This document shows, piece after piece, positions 54,375-64,000 of a DNA stretch of 64,000 bases (the first letter of the stretch is position 1; the number at the start of each line of letters is the position of its first letter). The translations under genes were made by a program, and so were the position numbers. The stretch comes from Gymnopilus junonius (taxonomy: Eukaryota; Basidiomycota; Agaricomycetes; Agaricales; Galerinaceae), in NCBI GenBank assembly GCA_015501075.1, contig JADNYJ010000142.1, positions 39,453 through 103,452 of the forward strand, given 5' to 3'. The notes below the pieces were generated by a model that was not told the origin of the DNA, did no database searches, and saw nothing but the letters and a program-made list of their open reading frames with translations.

Positions 54375-56557
54375 GGTAAGGATCACTCCAGGGACACGAT
54401 CACCCGTAGAATACCAACCATATTGCAACTCTAAATTTTGCACGAGAACTCATAGCTGCCAGTACGAATCAGTGGTGGTGGAAGAAGTCAGGTAGGAGGA
54501 CCGTCGGAACACCAGTTATGACAAGATGTCTGGTGAAAAGCGGGTGGATATCAAAGCCAAAAAGCCATTTTGAATATATCGCAGCTATCCAAAACACACG
54601 ATTAAAGCGGACTGCCCTCTCGAGTAGTAGGAACATCCAACTGAGAATTCTTGACATGTCAGATCTATGCGAGGAGATGCAGGATGGTTGCCTTCTGTCA
54701 GATAAGCCGCCATGATCATGCTGTCCCACGATCCAGTCGCCTAATGGCCAAGACGCGAGGCTCAGAAGTTAGAACGAGCCTGATCACCAGTAAATGGGTC
54801 AGTAAGTTAATCACAGGGTCAAGTGATCTAGATAACTGCTCGCCTTCGAGTACTATCTCCAAGAAATTGGCTTAATCGAATGGATCTTATTATCACCGCT
54901 TTGCGATCAAAGATTGAAAGAAGGCCGACCAAGAACAGAAGATGACGAGGCACACGGAAGTTGAACGGAACAAAGCGGTCTTCAAGTCTTCGCCAGTCAT
55001 GTTTGCCGGAGCGCAGGGATGACGAACTGCGACCATCTTATCTGACGGTTTGTAAGGCGCCAACACTGTTTGTGGGATAACTAATCGGAAGTCATGTTAT
55101 CTTCTCGGTCATTAACCTCTCGGGAACTGCATGGGGCTGTCTTCTGGCCCTGGTAAGTAGCTGAAGAACTAAAAACAGATATGACGCAGATCGTAAAATG
55201 GGTTGTAGCTATCTGAATGAAGTTATAACTTCCAGAGTGAACTCACGGGCTTGTCGTTGTCTGAGTTGACGTATAGCAGCTAGAAAATTGGAGACGCCAC
55301 GGCTGAATTCCCTTCTGTAAATATATCTTTTGATGATGTCGCCTCCCGCCTCTCTTTCCATCTCATTTTGTCGTTTGAAGGACATCGCACAAGAGAAAAA
55401 AGAGAAACTCCAAAAGAAGAACTCGGTTATAAATGCACTGGTGAAGTACATGTCATATCTAGACTATACGAGAAGGACGTGGTAAGACATCAAAAGTTTG
55501 GCGAGAAGGATTTAAAGTTTACAGGCCAGAGCCATGACCAAGAACGAGTATAAGTACGCTTCGAATCTACAAAAAAAATGCTGCTCTTCGAATCCAGGGG
55601 TCATGCTGTCCCTTGCGTTGCGTGCTGGCCATTGCTGGGCGTCTAGCTTTTAAGCAGCAGATCTTGAAAGAACGCCGTGCTTAGGGTAAAGGTTCCCTGG
55701 TATCGAGGTTTTTGCGAGGCAATGGCATAGATATGGAAGGTTTTCATTTCCAAAACCTGGAGGAGAGAGGGAATGGACACAGGCGACAACAATCATGGAG
55801 AAGTGCGATGCTTAGTCACTTTGCTCACGCTTCCAGCGGGACCGCCGCGGCAGCCTACGATGTTCCCACCTGCGGCTGATCCATGTTAAACTTTCTTCCA
55901 AACCCACGGAGACCTCCCTTACACAGTCTTCTTATCGGCGATGCGGGTCCTTGAGGAGTCAATTCTCAAGGGACCAGCAGACCTCATACGACGCTCTTGG
56001 CACGTTGGTAATATTTTTTTTCTCTCCAACTAGTCGCTCCCATGCATCCCCATCACTTTCTGCCGAATTGAATGCATCGAAATATAGCTCTCAGTCCCAC
56101 CCAAGGACTTGGGGTTTTCTTTTTAGCATATTTAGTCTCACAACTTATGGAGCAATCCCCGTACGACAACTCACGGCGCGGTTAATATCTGCCCAGACCG
56201 TACAAATTTGTGGGATGTTTGAGCTGAAACAGGTATAAAGTAGGCTCTCATTGCCAGTAAAAGTGGAGGAAGGGATAAAATGTCTTTAACTGATATACCT
56301 TTTCCTCACGCTTTGCAGGTCTTTTTGGGCAGCATGGGAGAGGAGGTCAGCCCACTACCCTGGATCCTATGACGAAGTGGGGAATTTGGCCGGTGCCGAC
56401 AGCCGTACAGGTGTTTCCTGCGTGGAGGCCTTGCCTTTTTATCGGATTCCTTTTATCTTTCCCGCTCTTTTGTACCATCCCTGCTTTATGACATTCTTGT
56501 CGAAAGAGGAACTCCAGGGACTTGCAAAGTGCAACGCACATAGGTTCTACGAGCAGG
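54375..56557. other. gene-poor stretch
   Basis: No supported gene. Short frames at 55209-55451 (minus) and 55951-56238 (plus) look random or are unknown. Near 56340-56500 the plus strand reads DPMTKWGIWPVPTAVQVFPA then a hydrophobic run, which could be a decayed exon, but I could not connect it to anything. Confidence 0.4.
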
Positions 56558-58635
56558 ATGTCGGTTCTGGATGAAGGCACCGTTCGTTTGATGCGACAGA
56601 CTCAGTTAGTGAATTACCATAACGGTGGGTCGCATAATTTCGGCATGTGTCACTGCCCTCAAATGTCCGCCTTTTTACTGTAGTTGCAGCTCTTGTATTC
56701 CTGTTGTGGGATACTATAATAACGTTTGGAGATGAAGTGGAATACATCTGGCCGTAAGTCCTACGTTGCCTTCGGTTCGAAATTAATATTCATTCTTGCC
56801 TATCAGACAGTATAAGGGGTCGCCTACAAAATGGGTTTTCTTATTTACAAGGTACTTTGGACTGATGGCGCAAGCGTAAGTATTTCACTGGATACCTCGA
56901 ACTGAAAATTTAGTTCAACGTTGGCAACACATTTGCCCTTTGTGTCTTAGGCGATTAGTGAGCTTAAACCTCACGCTGAGCTTTGGCATATTCTCCATCG
57001 ACATCTGCCGAATGATATACACGACGCAAGTCATATTTGGAGGCATCTTGATGGCATGTGCCCAATCATTTCTTATGCTTCGAGGTTAGCAGTCTCGTAA
57101 AGCCTGATCTGCCACGTTCCAACTCATTTTTTGTTGATTTCGAATAGTATACGCTCTTTACACACAGAATCGCCGAATCGCATTTTCGATGATTGCTCTG
57201 CTCGTTGCAGAAATAGGAGCGATGCCCGGAGCCATCAAAATGACCATGCCTACAGATCCTGGCCCTCTGTGTATGAAGCCAATCAAGGCTCGAGATATCG
57301 CTTTTTTCGGGTAAGTGTTGACTTTCTACCCATCCTCCTTTTCCTGGTTTCCCTTCTATGTTTCTCTTTAGTATCTGACTATCCTAAATATGCTTTTTTT
57401 GACTAGGGTGTCGGCGTTGCTTCCTCAGCTCATTGTAGTCGGGTTGACAGTGATAAAGTTTTTCTCTGGACTGCGGGCAGGGTGGGGTAAAATACCTATT
57501 GTATCCAGGCTCGTCCGCGATGATATCATTTTGGTGACTGTTATTGGTGAGCGCCTTACCTTTGGAGGCTCCGACATTACCGGAAAGAATACCCAACTGA
57601 CTTATCCATCCCAATCTGTCTCGTGGCCCCGTACCTCATTCCGTTGTTTGATGTACAACAAAAATTTGAAACTCAACATCTTACTGCATTTCTTGTTGCC
57701 AAAAAATATTACCTGTCAATGTGGTTACACGTCTTCCTCTAGCGGTTTGGGTAGTGATTTGCACATCCCTGAACAGCATCAACACAATATATGGATACAT
57801 CGGATACACGTGAGTCCGATTCCGTTCTTTTCTCTCTTTCTCATGCCGTCTACCTTATTCTCTTCTCATTTTCTTCTGTCTCCTTTGACTGTTGATAACT
57901 CCAAATGTCTTTGCCTTTGCCGTTAATAGATGGTTAATATCCCTCATTCCTTCCGTTGTAAGCATATTTTCAAGCTGGTCGTTACTCATCTTAACGAATG
58001 GACACTCGCAGGGCTGTCGAGTAGTAATCAACATGCAACGTCTCGCGAAAGAACAAAACGGTCCATTTGGCCAAGGGCATTTTGCATCAACATCCTCTCC
58101 CCAACTCACCTCGTGTATATTTGACGTTACCGAAGGAGAAGCGTCTTCAAATTCGATTGCAGGGTCGCGGTCTCGCAAACCGCGTGTTCCAGAGTCGGGC
58201 GTCTTTCCTAATTCCACGGAGTCGCAAATCTCAACTTCGGAGGGCATAAAGGCGGTGCCACGAGATCGAAATCGAGAGCAGCATAATTACGGTACTGATG
58301 AAATCGTCAATTCCGATTTGTTATTGGGTTCGGCAAACCAAGCGCGCTCAAATTCCTATTTCTACCCCACATATGGCCATTCGAACGCCCAATCTCCATA
58401 CACACTCGGACATTCTCTAGCCCACATTCCATCAAAATCACTCGCACCATCAACCATTCTGCAACATCCCCCATCTTCAATTTCCCATTCACATCTACAA
58501 GTTGAGCCACCACCACCACCACCACCACCACCGCCCCCTCCGCCCCTACTGTCTCCTTTACACCACGGTCCCAGTCTTACCCGTAATTCTGCGGTCGCTG
58601 TGGCGCGTATGCAAATCATGATACGTAGTAAATAA
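56558..58635 (+). CDS. DUF6533-type multi-pass membrane protein
   Basis: An agaric integral membrane protein of about 470 residues with the N-terminal DUF6533 pattern. The ATG at 56558 begins MSVLDEGTVRLMRQTQLVNY; after an intron AALVFLLWDTIITFGDEVEY and IWP, YKGSPTKWVFLFTRYFGLMA follow. Further helices: LVSLNLTLSFGIFSIDICR, GGILMACAQSFLMLRVYALY, RIAFSMIALLVAEIGAMPGA, VSALLPQLIVVGLTVIKFF, AVWVVICTSLNSINTIYGYI, LISLIPSVVSIFSSWSLLIL, about seven in all. GCRVVINMQRLAKEQNGPFG is the usual post-helix sequence. The cytosolic tail is Ser-rich and holds a run of about 14 prolines near 58509-58550. About nine introns, all frame-preserving. Receptor or transporter role unproven. Confidence 0.75.
58505..58552 (+). 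repeat. CCA/CCG trinucleotide tract encoding poly-proline
   Basis: caccaccaccaccacc followed by accgccccctccgccc inside the last exon of the DUF6533-type gene encodes about 14 consecutive prolines. Such tracts vary in length between strains and often bind SH3 or profilin-like domains. Confidence 0.8.
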
Positions 58636-59928
58636 CCTTCTCCGCAAATTGGATGCCCGACAGGGTCTTTTGTACTTCGCTACGCCGTTTGCTTACCCAC
58701 CTTGCTGCTGCTACCAAGTTCATACCCCACAATGTTATAATTATTATCTTGACGACGGATCTTATTGCATTAGGCCCAATAAGCATGTATTGTATACAGT
58801 AGAAGTACAAGCAAAACTGCGAATGCAAGAGGCGATTATTTCTTTTAAAAATACCTATGTACCACTCTATGGTAGGATTTATTCCTAATCTCCGTAATTC
58901 ATGATGAACAAGATAAACGTATTTTGAAACATGACTTCTGACATGAAGGAGCTTCGACTACGATAACGTTAACTAGCAATTCGATCTGTGATATTTCTGC
59001 GCTTGAAAACATCCGAATCGCACGAATGAGTTAGGGATTACTCACAGTACTGGCAAGTCCGCAGAAATCGTGTGACGTTCAACAAATTTCAATGGCGAAA
59101 TTTTGACCGAGTCTAGAGTACTTACTAACGCCCTCATTCAAGCTTCAAGCCTGACCCAAAAAAGTGCCGCTGAAGATACCAGAAGTTGGACAAAGGAAAA
59201 TCCACGGAGAAGAAACAAACCGAGAAAATCGGCGAGAAGACTCGGAGGAACCTCTGGCTTTTGGTAAATTAGTAAAGCAGGTAAAACGAAGACGACGGAT
59301 GTCATTTCTGAAAGGGCTAGTTAGCCACACGACGAAAAATGAATTCGAAAAAGGGGAAACTTATTTAGATGGCGATGGTGGCGCTCATAAAATGCCTATT
59401 TGAGTGGGCAAGAGTAAGGGCGTAGCATTTAGAGTATGATTACTTTGTAATCTAGTCCTCGAGACCTAGTCTCCAGACCGCTCTAGAGACTTTTGAAGTC
59501 CCGAAGCACAACTGTAGACGACTTCAAATTGACAGGTGTCAATATAATTAGGGTGATATGACACGCTCACTCTGAGATGCAGCCAATCTTCTTCTAATCG
59601 AGGATGAGGTTGCGCGCAGCTGAGTTCGAAGAACAGAAGAGAGATCTTGGAGAGAACACACGAAAGCCACGGATGTGCCTAATAACACCAAACCGATTAT
59701 TTCTCTCTTTCTCAAACATGAGGCAGATTGGCATGTATTCTAATTCGTTGCATCTAATCAATGTCTCTTCATTGGATCTTTTCCGAGCAGAAAGAAAAGG
59801 CGATCGTACTAATTACGTTGATATAGCTCAAGGATGCGATCTTGTTCTATTGCATCTGATCATACCTGCAAAACTATACCAACATACGCAGGTAAAACAC
59901 CGACGGGCCCTCTGTGTATTAAAACCCA
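58636..59928. other. intergenic, no gene seen
   Basis: 3' flanks of the convergent DUF6533-type and NUP35 genes. Frames near 59164-59403 and 59604-60089 show no supported motif. Confidence 0.45.
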
Positions 59929-61378
59929 TCACCATCCAAAGATCAAATCTGACATCTGACCCACCAGCCCCTTCGAAGGTGACGTCTGCATCGCATTTGG
60001 CGCAGCCGTCGTCGTACCCGTCCCACCACTACCACCAACAGGCGTCGAAAGTAAACCAGTCCCCCATACAGGTCCATGCTGAGGCGTAGCTGGTTTGGGA
60101 CCAGAGGATACAGCGGGAGCTCTGCGGAATGCAGCTCCGGAAGGAGCGAGTTTAATGGGAGTGCCTACGGGAGTTGGTGTGCTCATGGTGTGATGATGGG
60201 CGGGCCGAGAGGTTGAGTAGGAGGGGGAGAAGGAATCGGGGTAGTCCACCGCCATGACGTTTTGAGTATCTAGGGGTGAGGTTATATTTTGGGGTTGAGA
60301 TGTTGAGGTGGCGAATTGGGAGCGAATAATGGGTTGTTGCCGCAGTAAGGCTTCAGCTTGGGCCGGATCCTAGATGAATTAGGATAATCGTCAACACATA
60401 TACTAGTGAACACAGTATATATGTAAAATAGAAAGAGAAAGAGACATACAGCCCATTTTACGCCAATCATGAACGTTCCGCTGATCACCTCTCCATTTTT
60501 CCTCACCGCTCTTAATGCATCTCCAGGATCGTGGTACCCAATTCTAAAGCAGTTGACCAGTTCAGTGCTCTCTTGCGGCTCCGATGTTTGTCCAATGAAT
60601 TTGAAGTATTCCACTGTGAGGCTGTACTTATCGACAGGATATCCGAACACAATGACATAGAGTGGCTGAGTTGGTTGCTGAGGCGCGGAGGGAGTAGTTG
60701 TAGAACGGCGGGGGTAAATGGCGCTCGTTCTGTGAGTGTCCTCTGAGCACACAAGGGAAAGAGAGTTGTGAATGAGAGTGGGTTGAATGATAAGAAAGAC
60801 CCTATTCACCCTAGGCTGGAAATGGAAGGACTAGCCTCCATGCTAATTTCGTCAGGAAGGTCGAAGACTGAGCTTGTTGGAGGGGCATCTTCGTCTGGTA
60901 AGTTCTGCCTTTGCGTGAAAAAAGACGAGTCGGAACAAGTCAGCGTGTTTAGCTTTGACAGCAGACGTGACCAAGAAACATACCTGCTACTTTGGAACAT
61001 GGAGTCCATGCCAAACTCTGTCGTAGACCTAGAGAGTATTTGGTTCATCTTGGCTTTGGTTTTCACAACTGGAACCTCGTCGGCGCGTTGGCTTCCCTGG
61101 GGCACGGTCTTTATAATAATTGTCACGTCAAGTTCTGCTTTCCTGTTGGAAAAATTGCACAAACGCGTACATTGCTCTGTGTAGAAGACTATAAATCAAA
61201 TCAGGATATACCTCCTCAATTCAAAGGATTGATGGCTCACCATAAGGTAACCAGACTGGTAATGGCTGCGAGACTGCGACAGCGAGTCACTGAAAGACGA
61301 CGAAAGTGGCCCACTCGTGCTGGTGCTTCCCCAATTATTGAGATTTGGACTGTGATGTGTGGTTGTGGTAGACGACAT
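59929..61378 (-). CDS. NUP35: nucleoporin NUP35/NUP53 (MPPN RRM)
   Basis: Structural nucleoporin of the inner ring of the nuclear pore, membrane-proximal, partner of Nup155/Nup170-type proteins. The ATG at 61378 starts MSSTTTTHHSPNLNNWGSTS, a Ser/Thr-rich disordered region. After introns come DEVPVVKTKAKMNQILSR, DAPPTSSVFDLPDEISM and the MPPN RRM-like domain: PLYVIVFGYPVDKYSLTVEY, FKFIGQTSEP, FRIGYHDPGDALRAVRKNGE and ISGTFMIGVKWA. DPAQAEALLRQQPIIRSQ follows another intron. The C-terminus ends QTSPSKGLVGQMSDLIFGW, an amphipathic membrane-binding helix typical of this family. Length near 410. Intact as spliced here. It is divergent from the NOP8-like gene, about 250 bases away. Confidence 0.88.
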
Positions 61379-61631
61379 TCCTGCCACCGTGAAATGAGGC
61401 TCTGCATCGTGAAAGACGTTGACAAGAAACAAGGCTTTGAACAATGTGGACGAAAGGGGACAAGCTTTTATTTGCGGCACACAAGCAAAAGGCACAGCCA
61501 CCCAGAAAGTACTGAACGCGCTTTGAATTGTCCTCTTCAATTTGAACGCAGATACAGAATTCTGTAAGGTACCGAATAGCTATACTTCCTTTTCTTTGAA
61601 AACTTACTGGGACTTTAGGAGTCAGGTTGTC

Positions 61632-63564
61632 ATGTCCGCTGATGCTCCCATAACCAAACGGCTCATAATTTCTGGTTTAACACCCTCAATATCAGCAGAG
61701 GACATCTCACGTCGGCTAGCCACCTTTGGCACTGTCAAAGCAGCGGATGGTTTCGGGCCCTAGATGGTGTCGGGCAGCCTAAGAAGTTGGCTATGTTACC
61801 CTCGAGACTACAGTTGGGAAGCTTGCGAAATGTAAGCGCGTTTCTCCAATCTTTAAGAACGGGAGTGAACTGGATTAAAGGATTCCATTCTTTTGAACTA
61901 CAGGCATGAATCTGCTTAGCGGCTCTACATGGAAAGGTGCCAAGTTACGATTTGGAGAAGCAAAACCAGACTTTCGCGAAAGGTGCCCATCTTTTTTCAC
62001 GAAACACTGCCTGTCACTGAACCTTTCAAACCCCTCTCAGAATCGCACTTGAAAACCAAAAGGCTGCTGAAGAACCGCCAAAGAAAAAGCGAAAACGCCA
62101 CAACGATGCAGTCTACGCAGAAGAGATGTCCCTTGTCACACCCGAGAACGCAGTTCAACGTCCAGGATGGAAGGTCTCCGCTCTCGGAAGGATTACACGC
62201 CCTGTTAAGATGCGTCCTGCCCATCCTGGAGCCCCAGGAGGAGAAAAAACAGAAGAAGAACTCTCTCGAAAGCAAAAAGGACGAGAAAAAGAAAAAGAAG
62301 AGAGTTAAGGACCCGGATACTCGTGCGAGGGAGGGTGATTGATATGACGAAATACGGTAGCACACACCTCAAGGGTATCTTCCTCGATTTGGAGTGACAG
62401 TGCCGACGAAGAGGAAAGATGAAGTTTTAGTCGAGAATGAAGAAGAACCCATAAGCAGCAGTGAAAGCGAGGAAGAGTCCGTCCTGCCCATTCCGGAGGC
62501 TGCTCCTCGCCTGTCCTCTCCTCCAGCTACTCGAATTTCCGAACCTATGTCTGGACCTTCAAAGCCCCAACCCCGATCTACATCCCCGTCCCCACTCCAA
62601 GCAAATACTGCCCCAATTCCCGTTCAAGCTAACCCAGCCTCATTAGAGGTCTCATCGGAGATCCAACGAGAAAAACTTCAATCTCTCAACCTCCTACAGT
62701 CGCTCTTTGGAACGACGAAGACGATTGGGCGGGCGAAGAAAGTGTCGGGTCCGACATTGACGTCGACGACTATCAAAGGGACGTTATACTGGCCGATGGT
62801 GAGGATGAGCCCACCTTTGAGGTCGTGCCTATGGAGGGTACAGGTGGAGCTAAATCCAAGAAAGGCGGGAAGTCGACACGAATGCCGCCGCCGAGCACGA
62901 CGAAGACAAAGGGAATGAAATGGATGTTGACGAACCTCAGCCTCAGACGCACCCTTCAAAGCTCAAGGAAAACCTGGCTTCAGCTCAAAAGGCGACATTA
63001 AAGGACTTATTTGCTCCGAGAGAGGAAGAAGGTACAAGCACTCTTTCCTGTCGCCTTTCGAGACTGCTTATATTATCATTGTGTTATTTACAGGAGGATT
63101 CTCGCTACTCGGTCACCTTGACCCCGACATCGAGCTAGACGAATCATTACCTTTCTTCGTCGACGAACCTGCTCGACAGCCAGCAAAAGACACCCACTGC
63201 GCCGACATCGTTACCGGTCTACATACCTTCAGTACCCATAACTTTGCAGACCCAACCATCTCAAGCACCGTTAGTCCTCGACCCCAAGCGTCCTCTCTTT
63301 TTCCCTATCTCCTTTCAAGACCACACCGCCGTCAACAAAGCTCGCCAACGCGACGTTTTCGACGTTATCAAAGACAACGGGTGGAACTGGCGCGACCCTG
63401 CCGTTGGATTCTTCAAGTCCGCAGCGCCGAATGCTGAAGAAGAGATTAAGAAAAGGTGGGAGGAGTCCAAAGGAGATCTGACCCGGGATTGGAAGAGGAG
63501 ACATAGAGAGGCTGGGAAGATCAATAGGAGAAAGAGAGGGACCGTTGACGAAGGAGAATATTGA
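61632..63564 (+). CDS. NOP8/NOL8-like nucleolar RNA-binding protein, several frameshifts
   Basis: A nucleolar protein needed in relatives for 60S ribosome biogenesis. The ATG at 61632 starts MSADAPITKRLIISGLTPSI, an RRM: SRRLATFGTVKAADGF, GYVTLETT, then after an intron MNLLSGSTWKGAKLRFGEAK PDFRE. A basic stretch (PPKKKRKRHNDAVYAEEMSL) and an acidic/Ser region (EEPISSSESEEESVLPI) follow. The end is the conserved C-terminal block RQRDVFDVIKDNGWNWRDPA, VGFFKSAAPNAEEEIKKRWE and ESKGDLTRDWKRRHREAGK. The frame changes at least six times: near 61766, 61790, 61990, 62228, 62330, 62395, 62720 and 63235. Some may be introns, most look like 1-base gaps. With a conserved, probably essential function, sequence error is likelier than decay. 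Confidence 0.75.
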
Positions 63565-64000
63565 CGTATTGGAATTGGGTACGGATTCGCTTAAGGTGGC
63601 TGAGACGCATGGTATGATGTCGTATATGTACATGTCCTTCAGAGGCGGCGTTGTTTGCTTCCGAAAACAATATCTAAACCTGTTTTCTTGACCAGCTTCG
63701 TTGTGCTCGGACTGCCGTTGAACTTATTATTCGTACCTTTGTCACGAACTACCCTCAAGCCTCAAAGCAATGAATATCCCAAATAAAACGATGCGTTGCA
63801 CCGGCCTTCCTTGCCTAGCTCTTCAGTTCTAGCCCTTACTGAATTACTACAAAACTCTCAGCCCATATCTACCTACCATGGGAGTTTCTCTCATACTTGA
63901 AGATCGAGTCCCGACTCAATCAAAGCTGTAGAGTAGCCTAAACATAGGCTTCTTTACCCAGGATAATACAAATTTCCTGCTTTTTTCCATTGGAGCAATC
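63565..64000. other. 3' flank, no gene seen
   Basis: Downstream of the NOP8-like gene to the window edge. No coding sequence was recognised. Confidence 0.5.

Noticed and set aside
58362..58619. Poly-glycine frame on the minus strand
   Set aside because: It is the antisense of the poly-proline tract in the DUF6533-type gene.

Overview
The window is eukaryotic nuclear DNA, most likely from a mushroom-forming basidiomycete (Agaricomycetes). The support is: dense short introns of about 50 to 60 bases, a multicopper laccase, basidiomycete-type F-box and BTB families, DUF6533-type membrane proteins, small secreted proteins, a degenerate P-loop NTPase of the RHS/Crinkler-like fungal type, and housekeeping genes with fungal architecture. 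Genes lie on both strands with no operons. The placement in Agaricomycetes is inferred from gene families; no marker gene allows a genus call.

Layout. 0.3-2.8 kb: a pyruvate-decarboxylase-like gene (minus) whose visible catalytic motifs deviate from the usual ones. 2.9-4 kb: intergenic DNA with a duplicated hairpin repeat. 4-6.1 kb: an FAD amine oxidase of L-amino-acid-oxidase type. 7-9.2 kb: succinate dehydrogenase subunit C, a tRNA-Ile(AAT) and the ESCRT-I subunit VPS28. 9.7-12.9 kb: a P-loop remnant and a damaged single-pass membrane protein.

13.6-26.2 kb is the most striking part: a large inverted duplication. Two arms of about 5.2 kb (about 13572-18792 and 20987-26200) flank a 2.2-kb spacer holding an intact F-box gene. 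Each arm carries a small secreted protein gene and a divergently transcribed laccase, plus an F-box-like fragment at its inner end. The arms differ by scattered single-base indels and a few substitutions. As written, both laccases are frame-disrupted, at different places; the small secreted protein is intact only on the left.

26.2-37.9 kb: gene-poor accessory DNA with a cysteine-rich secreted protein, a Kre9/Knh1-like secreted protein, a PLP class V aminotransferase-like enzyme, a decayed P-loop NTPase and a truncated membrane-protein gene. 38-46 kb: two BTB genes, ribosomal protein eS27, and two F-box paralogues, one with two in-frame TGA codons. 46.1-50 kb: TGS1 and CCT3, divergent. 50.2-54.4 kb: an F-box-like LRR protein and a salicylate-hydroxylase-like flavin monooxygenase. 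56.5-63.6 kb: a DUF6533 membrane protein, nucleoporin NUP35/NUP53 and a NOP8/NOL8-like nucleolar RNA-binding protein.

Sequence quality matters here. CCT3, an essential chaperonin subunit, needs two 1-base corrections to read through, and the flavin monooxygenase and NOP8-like genes show the same kind of lesion. Many frameshifts in this window may therefore be residual consensus errors rather than real pseudogenes. Substitution nonsense codons and large truncations are better pseudogene evidence than 1-base indels.
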